Origin: Desulfobacteraceae bacterium
GTDB taxonomy: Bacteria > Desulfobacterota > Desulfobacteria > Desulfobacterales > Desulfatirhabdiaceae
Assembly (NCBI GenBank): GCA_027325475.1
Contig: DAIEFO010000038.1
Coordinates: 3,895-11,391 of the forward strand
Length of the DNA stretch: 7,497 nt
Reading direction: 5' to 3'
Positions 1 through 4,253 of the stretch are shown one piece after another; positions within the stretch are counted from its first letter, which is position 1; each line of letters starts with the position of its first letter. A program made the translations under genes and the position numbers. Under the pieces are notes generated by a model. It was given only the letters and a program-made list of their open reading frames with translations, had not been told where the DNA came from and did no database searches.

Positions 1-648
1 CGGACCACGGTGGGTCAGGCCAATAAACTGGGGTGTAAGATATTTCTCAATACCGAGTGAGGGCACGTTACATTCTCAGTCCGGGCCGGACTGAAAAAAT
101 TCAACATTGAACACAATTTTGAAGTTAAAAATATCTATGAATATTATGCCAAATGGATCCGTGAAGGCAAGCTGAAGGTCAGCTCCGACTGGAACAAAGA
201 CCTCAAAATCAAGTTCACGGTTCAGGATCCATGTCAGATTGTCCGTAAAAGTTACGGCGATCCCATTGCCGAAGATCTGCGTTTTGTGGTCAAGTCCATT
301 GTGGGTGAGGAAAATTTCATCGACATGCAGCCCAACCGGTCCAACAACTACTGTTGCGGTGGCGGCGGCGGTTTTCTGCAGTCCGGATTCAAGGAACAAC
401 GTCTGGAGTATGGAAAACTGAAAGATCAGCAGATCAAGGCGACCGGCGCGGACTACTGCATTGCCGGATGTCATAACTGCCACGCTCAGATCCATGAGCT
501 CAGTGAGCATTACGGCGGTAATTATCCGGTGGTTCACCTCTGGACGCTCATCTGCCTTTCTCTGGGGGTTCTGGGGCCGAACGAACGGGAATATCTGGGA
601 GACGACCTGAAGGAAGTCAATGTGTTCCACCCTGAGACGGCTGAATAA
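1..648 (+). CDS. CCG-domain Fe-S oxidoreductase (HdrD/GlpC-like) subunit, probable selenoprotein, 5' truncated
   Basis: The frame is open from base 1 to the TAA at 646-648 except for one TGA at 58-60. Its residues before and after the TGA read as one protein (GCKIFLNTE-[TGA]-GHVTFSVRAGLKKF). The C-terminal part is a cysteine-rich CCG domain: DPCQ, then NNYCCGGGGGF, then CIAGCHNCHAQ. In heterodisulfide reductase HdrB/HdrD and GlpC families this CX(n)CCGX(n)CXXC pattern binds a (noncubane) Fe-S cluster and takes part in thiol/disulfide or electron transfer. The N-terminal part, probably ferredoxin-like clusters and a first CCG domain, lies outside the window. The TGA replaces the Cys expected in an 'E-C-G-H' motif, and a SECIS-like hairpin follows, so I read it as selenocysteine. 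The gene lies upstream of metV-metF, which suggests electron transfer to or from methylene-THF reductase; this is inference. A caller that treats TGA as stop would give only a shorter C-terminal fragment, for example from GTG 286. Family confident; exact complex unknown. Confidence 0.85.
58..60 (+). other. In-frame TGA, probable selenocysteine codon
   Basis: The TGA interrupts an otherwise continuous frame with family-like sequence on both sides (NTE before, GHVTFSVRAGL after). In related CCG-domain proteins I expect Cys here, and Cys-to-Sec exchange is the usual pattern in selenoproteins. Fe-S oxidoreductases of the GlpC type are known predicted selenoproteins in deltaproteobacteria. A nonsense mutation or a sequencing error (TGT/TGC to TGA) is the alternative; the hairpin right behind it argues against that. 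Confidence 0.8.
73..97 (+). promoter_or_regulatory. Putative bacterial SECIS element
   Basis: TCAGTCCG (76-83) pairs perfectly with CGGACTGA (87-94) around the loop GGC (84-86), or with 7 bp around GGGCC. Two more T-A pairs (73-74 with 96-97) stack below a single C-A mismatch. The apical loop begins 23 nt after the TGA, and its first base is G. This fits what is known of bacterial SECIS elements: a stem-loop inside the coding region just 3' of the UGA, with a G among the first loop bases, bound by SelB. The GC-rich stem keeps the protein frame open (FSVRAGLKK). Its SelB binding is inferred. Confidence 0.72.
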
Positions 649-692
649 TGAGAATTTAGCAGAGAATCCAATTTCTCTCAGCGTTTCGCATC

Positions 693-741
693 ATTCTTCA
701 TCACTGAAGCTTATTGGCTATGTGCTTCAGTGATGAAGAAT
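693..741. repeat. 18-bp perfect inverted repeat (long stem-loop)
   Basis: ATTCTTCATCACTGAAGC (693-710) is the exact reverse complement of GCTTCAGTGATGAAGAAT (724-741), separated by a 13-nt loop (711-723). Beyond a small internal loop, GCA 688-690 can pair with TGC 743-745. No T-run follows on the + strand (only TTT at 741-743), so it is not a classical intrinsic terminator. It could be a factor-assisted terminator, an mRNA-stabilising or processing hairpin at the 3' end of the Fe-S protein transcript, or a palindromic intergenic element. The stem is certain; the role is not. Confidence 0.75.
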
Positions 742-787
742 TTGCATCCTTAAAACCTTGGATTTTCTGCTTTGCCGTCTAAAAACT

Positions 788-809
788 GACTTTTTACGAG
801 GGCGTCAAA
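788..809 (+). repeat. Dispersed intergenic repeat, copy 1
   Basis: The block GACTTTTTACGA-GGGCG-TCAAA lies 27 bases before the metV start. It matches the reverse complement of 6963-6984 in front of trpS at 19 of 22 positions, and all three differences are A/G transitions. The segment that follows, TCATCAATGcTAACgAGGAG, also resembles the segment following the other copy. See the separate finding. Confidence 0.6.
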
Positions 810-836
810 GATCATCAATGCTAACGAGGAGGGCGT

Positions 837-1514
837 ATGATTGTTGCCAAAAGGAAACCTTTTGATGAAATCAGGCAGCTTCTGAAGGGCTATAAAAAAG
901 TCCTGAATGTTGGTTGCGGCACTTGTGTGGCGGTGTGTCTTGCAGGCGGCGAGAAAGAAGTCTCTGTACTGAATGCTGAACTGGATATGGCCGGAAAACT
1001 GGATGACAATCCCATAGAGATCGCAGGTATCACTATTGAGCGTCAGTGCGACAGGGAATATCTGGAAGCTCTGGATTCAAAGGTGGGGAATTATGAAGTC
1101 CTGCTGTCCATGGCCTGCGGCGCCGGAGTTCAGTTTCTGGCGGAACGGTATCCCCAGATACCGGTATTACCGGCGGTGGATACAACCTTTATTGGCGTCA
1201 ATCAGGCGGTCGGCTGGTATGAGGAAAGATGCCGTTCATGCAGCAGTTGCGTCCTGGGGCATACGGGCGGCATATGCCCTGTGACCATGTGTGCCAAAGG
1301 ACTTTATAACGGGCCCTGCGGTGGCACCAACAAAGGCAGTTGTGAGATAGACGCCAATCAGCCCTGTGCGTGGTATATGATTTACGAGAGGCTGAAAGGG
1401 CAGGGGCGTCTGGATTGTATTCTGGAAATTACCCCCCCGAACGACTGGCAGAATCAAATCCCAAGAACCGTTATTCAGCCCGGTTACAGTAAGCCGGAAA
1501 CAACCGCGAAATAA
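837..1514 (+). CDS. metV: MetV-type partner of methylenetetrahydrofolate reductase (MTHFR C-terminal zinc/Fe-S domain)
   Basis: This 225-residue protein matches the MetV family, the obligate partner of MetF in the methyl branch of the Wood-Ljungdahl pathway. It is cytoplasmic and is thought to bring electrons to the MetF flavin through Fe-S clusters. Visible cysteines: C27, C30 and C34 in the N-terminal GCGTCVAVC motif, C94 in MACGAG, then a C-terminal cluster C132, C135, C138, C147, C152, C161, C169, C177 (CRSCSSC, CPVTMC, NGPCGG) typical of the MTHFR_C domain. There is no signal peptide or membrane segment. The ATG at 837 has a strong Shine-Dalgarno (CGAGGAGG, ~825-832). The stop at 1512-1514 is 13 bases before metF, so the two are cotranscribed. 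The family is known from acetogens and sulfate reducers; which protein hands electrons to it here is open. Confidence 0.9.
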   Translation: MIVAKRKPFDEIRQLLKGYKKVLNVGCGTCVAVCLAGGEKEVSVLNAELDMAGKLDDNPIEIAGITIERQCDREYLEALDSKVGNYEVLLSMACGAGVQFLAERYPQIPVLPAVDTTFIGVNQAVGWYEERCRSCSSCVLGHTGGICPVTMCAKGLYNGPCGGTNKGSCEIDANQPCAWYMIYERLKGQGRLDCILEITPPNDWQNQIPRTVIQPGYSKPETTAK

Positions 1515-1527
1515 TGAGGATGCCGAT

Positions 1528-2454
1528 ATGAAATCAGGAAGCAATTTAGAGAAAATCTTAAAGGCGGGTCATTTTGCGTTTACAGGCGAGCTGGGGCCGC
1601 CGAGAGGAACGGGCGCTGAAGAAGTCAGGCATAAGGCCTCATTTTTAAAAGGCATGGTGGATTCCGTCAATATTACCGATAACCAGACGGCTGTGGTGCG
1701 CATGTCGAGTTGGGCGGCGTCTCTGATCGTGCTTCAGGAAGGTCTGGAGCCCAACTATCAGATGGTCTGCCGCGACCGGAACCGATTGGCTATGCAGAGC
1801 GATATTCTGGGCGCCTACACGCTGGGAATCCGGAATATGCTGTGTTTGTCCGGTGATCACCAGAAATTCGGCGATCATCCGCAGGCCAAGGGCGTTTTTG
1901 ACGTTGATTCCATGCAGTTGATCGGTATGGTCAAAAAGATGCGGGATGAAGGAAAGTTCCTGGGCGGCGCGGAAATCCTGAATCCTCCTCAGATATTTAT
2001 TGGCGCGGCGTCCAATCCTTTTGCGGATCCATTTGAATGGCGGGTGCATCGTCTGGCCAAAAAAATCGCATCAGGCGTGGATTTTATTCAAACCCAGTGT
2101 ATTTACAACATGGAAAAGTTTCGGGCCTTTATCAAGCAGGCTAACGAAATGGGGCTCACCGAAAAGGTGTATATTCTTGCCGGCGTCACTCCTATGAAAA
2201 GTGTCGGTATGGCCAAGTATATGAAGTCGAAGGTGCCAGGTATGGATGTGCCGGATGAAATTATCAAACGGCTTCAGGGGGTAGATAAGACAAAAGTTGC
2301 CGATGAGGGTATTAAAATTGCGTGTGAGCAGATCGAAGAGTTTAAAGAGATGAAAGGGGTGGCCGGCGTCCATCTGATGGCGATCGAATGGGAGCACAAA
2401 GTTCCGGAAATCGCGGAAAGAGCAAAGGTGCTGCCCAGACCTGTGATTGACTGA
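1528..2454 (+). CDS. metF: Methylenetetrahydrofolate reductase MetF
   Basis: This 308-residue TIM-barrel flavoprotein interconverts 5,10-methylene-THF and 5-methyl-THF. In this setting it most likely serves the Wood-Ljungdahl methyl branch, running reductively for CO2 fixation or oxidatively in complete acetate oxidation, and it can also supply methionine synthesis. Motifs: FTGELGPPRG near the N-terminus, where E21 corresponds to the catalytic Glu of E. coli MetF (E28); DNQTA; LSGDHQKFGDHP, where D110 corresponds to the flavin-tuning Asp of E. coli (D120); and FIQTQCIYN on a late barrel strand. Length is normal (~290-310). The start ATG is supported by GAGG at 1515-1518. It directly follows metV and ends before the terminator near 2476-2512, so it is the last gene of its operon. 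Confidence 0.95.
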   Translation: MKSGSNLEKILKAGHFAFTGELGPPRGTGAEEVRHKASFLKGMVDSVNITDNQTAVVRMSSWAASLIVLQEGLEPNYQMVCRDRNRLAMQSDILGAYTLGIRNMLCLSGDHQKFGDHPQAKGVFDVDSMQLIGMVKKMRDEGKFLGGAEILNPPQIFIGAASNPFADPFEWRVHRLAKKIASGVDFIQTQCIYNMEKFRAFIKQANEMGLTEKVYILAGVTPMKSVGMAKYMKSKVPGMDVPDEIIKRLQGVDKTKVADEGIKIACEQIEEFKEMKGVAGVHLMAIEWEHKVPEIAERAKVLPRPVID

Positions 2455-2475
2455 TTGATATCTTATTGCATTAAT

Positions 2476-2512
2476 AAAAAACCCGGACTGATATGCCAGT
2501 CCGGGTTTTTTT
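2476..2512. terminator. Strong intrinsic terminator, probably bidirectional
   Basis: ACCCGGACTG (2481-2490) pairs with CAGTCCGGGT (2497-2506) around the loop ATATGC. A run of seven T (2506-2512) follows on the + strand, and A's (2476-2481) precede it, giving a T-tract for the minus strand too. It lies 22 bases after the metF stop and 49 bases beyond the end of the convergent DUF721 gene, so it can end both transcripts. Confidence 0.93.
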
Positions 2513-2560
2513 ATTGAAAGCCGTCAGTGAAAATGCTAACTCTAGATCCATGACAGAAAG

Positions 2561-2872
2561 TCAGACGGACCCCATTTTGCACCGAATATCCGTAACAGCC
2601 GTTTTTTGGAGGACAGTATTGATTTTGTCCATGAGCTCTTTTTTGACAAATTGCAGGTGATGGCTCCAGACAGTGCTGTTTACATATACAATGAGAATGG
2701 TGCTTTTGTAGGCGGCGGGGCGGACATTCTCTGAAATGGGTTTTCCGACAATGTCTTCCCAGAGACTGCAAATGGTGACGAATGTGTTGATTTTTTCCGG
2801 CTGACAGGTTCGCAGGGCTCTGGGCAAAATCGCGCCAATATGCTCAAGCGGCTGGGAGGATGAGGTTTTCAT
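2561..2872 (-). CDS. DUF721 (DciA-like) family protein
   Basis: This 103-residue protein reads as DUF721: an N-terminal helix (LEHIGAILPRALR, 9-21), then LWEDIVGKPISENVRP (W38, IVG 41-43), then TILIVYVNSTVWSHHLQF (58-75), the usual 'W..ivG..ia.h..P' and 'L.v.v.ns.W..eL' signatures. DciA, the characterised member, helps load the replicative helicase DnaB in bacteria without DnaC or DnaI; whether this copy does so is inferred from the family. I chose ATG 2872 because an extension upstream (to 2980) would cross a promoter and has no family similarity. The protein is short but complete. It is a monocistronic minus-strand gene, convergent with metF and divergent from citrate synthase. No strong Shine-Dalgarno is present (only GGCGG just before the ATG), which fits a leaderless start. 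Confidence 0.83.
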   Translation of the reverse strand: MKTSSSQPLEHIGAILPRALRTCQPEKINTFVTICSLWEDIVGKPISENVRPAAYKSTILIVYVNSTVWSHHLQFVKKELMDKINTVLQKTAVTDIRCKMGSV

Positions 2873-2878
2873 ACCGCC

Positions 2879-2907
2879 GCTATACGAATTTGGTTTGTCT
2901 TTGTCAA
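2879..2907 (-). promoter_or_regulatory. Sigma70-type promoter for the DUF721 gene
   Basis: On the minus strand TTGACA (2907-2902) is a perfect -35 hexamer, followed by exactly 17 bases and TATAGC (2884-2879), which matches the -10 consensus at 4 of 6 positions. The expected transcription start, about seven bases further, falls on or next to the A of the ATG at 2872. Confidence 0.6.
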
Positions 2908-2965
2908 TGAGATTTACTGAAAGATGTCTCAAAATCACCATGAAGGAGGAGAAGGAGAACACAGG

Positions 2966-4248
2966 ATGGAAACGATTCAAGTGATTTATAAGGACAAGGT
3001 GTGTGAACTGCCGGTGATTGTGGGCACGGAAGGAGAAAAGGCAATCGATATTTCAAAGCTCCGGCAGGCTACCGGGCTGATAACCCTGGATCCGGGGTTT
3101 GCCAACACCGGCAGTTGCACCAGCGCCATCACGTTTATGGATGGCGAAAAGGGCATCCTGAGATATCGGGGTATTCCGGTCGAGGAACTTGCAGAGCATT
3201 CTGTTTTTACAGAAACCGCTTATCTGCTCATTCACGGCGTATTACCTACCCGTCAGCAGCTTAACCAGTTTTCCGTCCTTCTGAATGACAATTCTTTGAT
3301 TCATGAAGATATGCAGTTTTTTTCCAGAATTTTCCCAGAGCATCTCATCCGATGGGGATTTTATCTGCAATGGTTACGGCGTTGCGCAGCTTTTATCCGG
3401 AACTTAAAATTAACGATGAGGAGGAAATCAACCTGACGGTGACCCGTCTTTTATCCAAGGTTCGTACACTGGCGGCGATGTCGTATAAAATATCCCGGGG
3501 GCACAAGGTCATTTATCCCAGATCGGATCTGACGTATTGTGCCAACTTTTTGAACATGATGTTCGACAATCCTGTCCGGCCCTACCGTATTGACGATACG
3601 CTGGTCAATGCGCTGAATGTTTTCTGGATTCTGCATGCGGATCATGAACAGAACTGTTCCACCTCCACCGTCCGGATGGTTGGCAGCGGCAGAGTCAATT
3701 TGTATGCCGCCATTTCCGCCGGCGTTGCCGCGCTGTGGGGGCCGCTTCATGGCGGGGCCAATCAGTCCGTCATTGAAATGCTGGAAAAAATTCACAAAGC
3801 CGGCGCCAGTGTCCAGGATGTTATTCTCAGAGCCAAGGATAAAAATGACCCATTCCGGCTGATGGGTTTTGGACACAGGGTATATAAAACCTATGATCCC
3901 AGAGCGAAAATCATGAAAAAGATGTGCGATAACGTGTTAAAAAAGCTTAATATTCACGATCCGCTTCTGGACATTGCCCGTCAACTGGAAGAAACCGCTC
4001 TGACCGATGCCTATTTCGTTGATCACCATTTATACCCCAATGTGGATTTTTACAGTGGTATTGTGCTTCGGGCGATGGGTATTCCCACCAATATGTTTAC
4101 CGTGATGTTTGCCATTGGCAGGCTTCCTGGCTGGATCGCTCAGTGGAAGGAAAGCCGGGATGATCCGGAATGGAGACTGAGCAGACCCAGGCAAATTTAT
4201 GTCGGGCACGAGAAAAACCATTATGTACCGATCGATCAGCGCTCATAA
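2966..4248 (+). CDS. gltA: Citrate synthase (type II, Si-type), with apparent -1 frameshift at 3317-3323
   Basis: Condenses acetyl-CoA and oxaloacetate to citrate. Read with one extra T in the T7 run at 3317-3323, it gives 427 residues, the normal length for the hexameric bacterial type. Catalytic residues are present: H262 in GPLHGGAN, H304 in GFGHRVYK and D361 in VDFYSG, matching E. coli H264, H305 and D362. The first part (METIQVIYKDKVCELP to HEDMQFF) is in one frame and the rest (FQNFPRASHPMGIL to DQRS) in the -1 frame; both are fully family-like, with no lost residues. The start at 2966 is preferred over 2924 because a strong Shine-Dalgarno (GAAGGAG, 2951-2957) sits eight bases before it and the protein begins as usual there. 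The shift is a sequencing error, a recent mutation, or slippage. The next gene starts five bases after the stop. Confidence 0.9.
3317..3323 (+). other. T7 run where the citrate synthase frame shifts by -1
   Basis: In the upstream frame the codons are ATG CAG TTT TTT TCC. Re-reading one T, or adding one T, gives MQFFFQNFPRASHPMG, which is the normal family sequence without any gap. The shift point is thus located to this homopolymer. A canonical X-XXY-YYZ heptamer is not quite met, because the base before the run is G, and I see only a weak potential hairpin downstream (CATC 3341-3344 with GATG 3351-3354). Confidence 0.85.
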
Positions 4249-4253
4249 ACGAT

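Larger units (their letters stand above)
649..836 (+). other. Intergenic spacer between the Fe-S protein gene and metV
   Basis: These 188 bases have no credible coding sequence. They hold a small hairpin (AGAGAA 661-666 with TTCTCT 673-678), a large 18-bp inverted repeat (693-741), one copy of a dispersed 22-base repeat (788-809), and the metV ribosome binding site. I see no convincing sigma70 promoter, so metV may be read through from upstream or use a promoter I cannot recognise. Confidence 0.7.

Noticed and set aside
76..630. Minus-strand open frame of 184 codons across the Fe-S protein gene
   Set aside because: It is antisense to a clear CCG-domain protein and has no recognisable motif or family-like pattern of its own.
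711..800. Sigma70 promoter or riboswitch before metV
   Set aside because: Candidate hexamers (such as TTGCCG with TACGAG) are weak, and no conserved riboswitch core is recognisable; not reported as a feature.
2924..2965. Earlier start of citrate synthase (MSQNHHEGGEGEHR)
   Set aside because: These codons are the Shine-Dalgarno-rich leader (GGAGGAGAAGGAG); the family-like protein begins at ATG 2966.
2873..2965. Plus-strand promoter for citrate synthase (TTGGTT, 17 bases, TTTACT)
   Set aside because: Only 3/6 and 4/6 matches in an AT-rich stretch; a promoter must be near, but I cannot place it with confidence.
2873..2980. N-terminal extension of the DUF721 protein
   Set aside because: The added residues lie over the -35/-10 promoter and into the citrate synthase ribosome-binding region, and do not look like the family.
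4170..4253. Earlier start of the nucleotidyltransferase fusion inside gltA
   Set aside because: It would overlap the coding end of gltA by 79 bases, without a Shine-Dalgarno or family-like residues.
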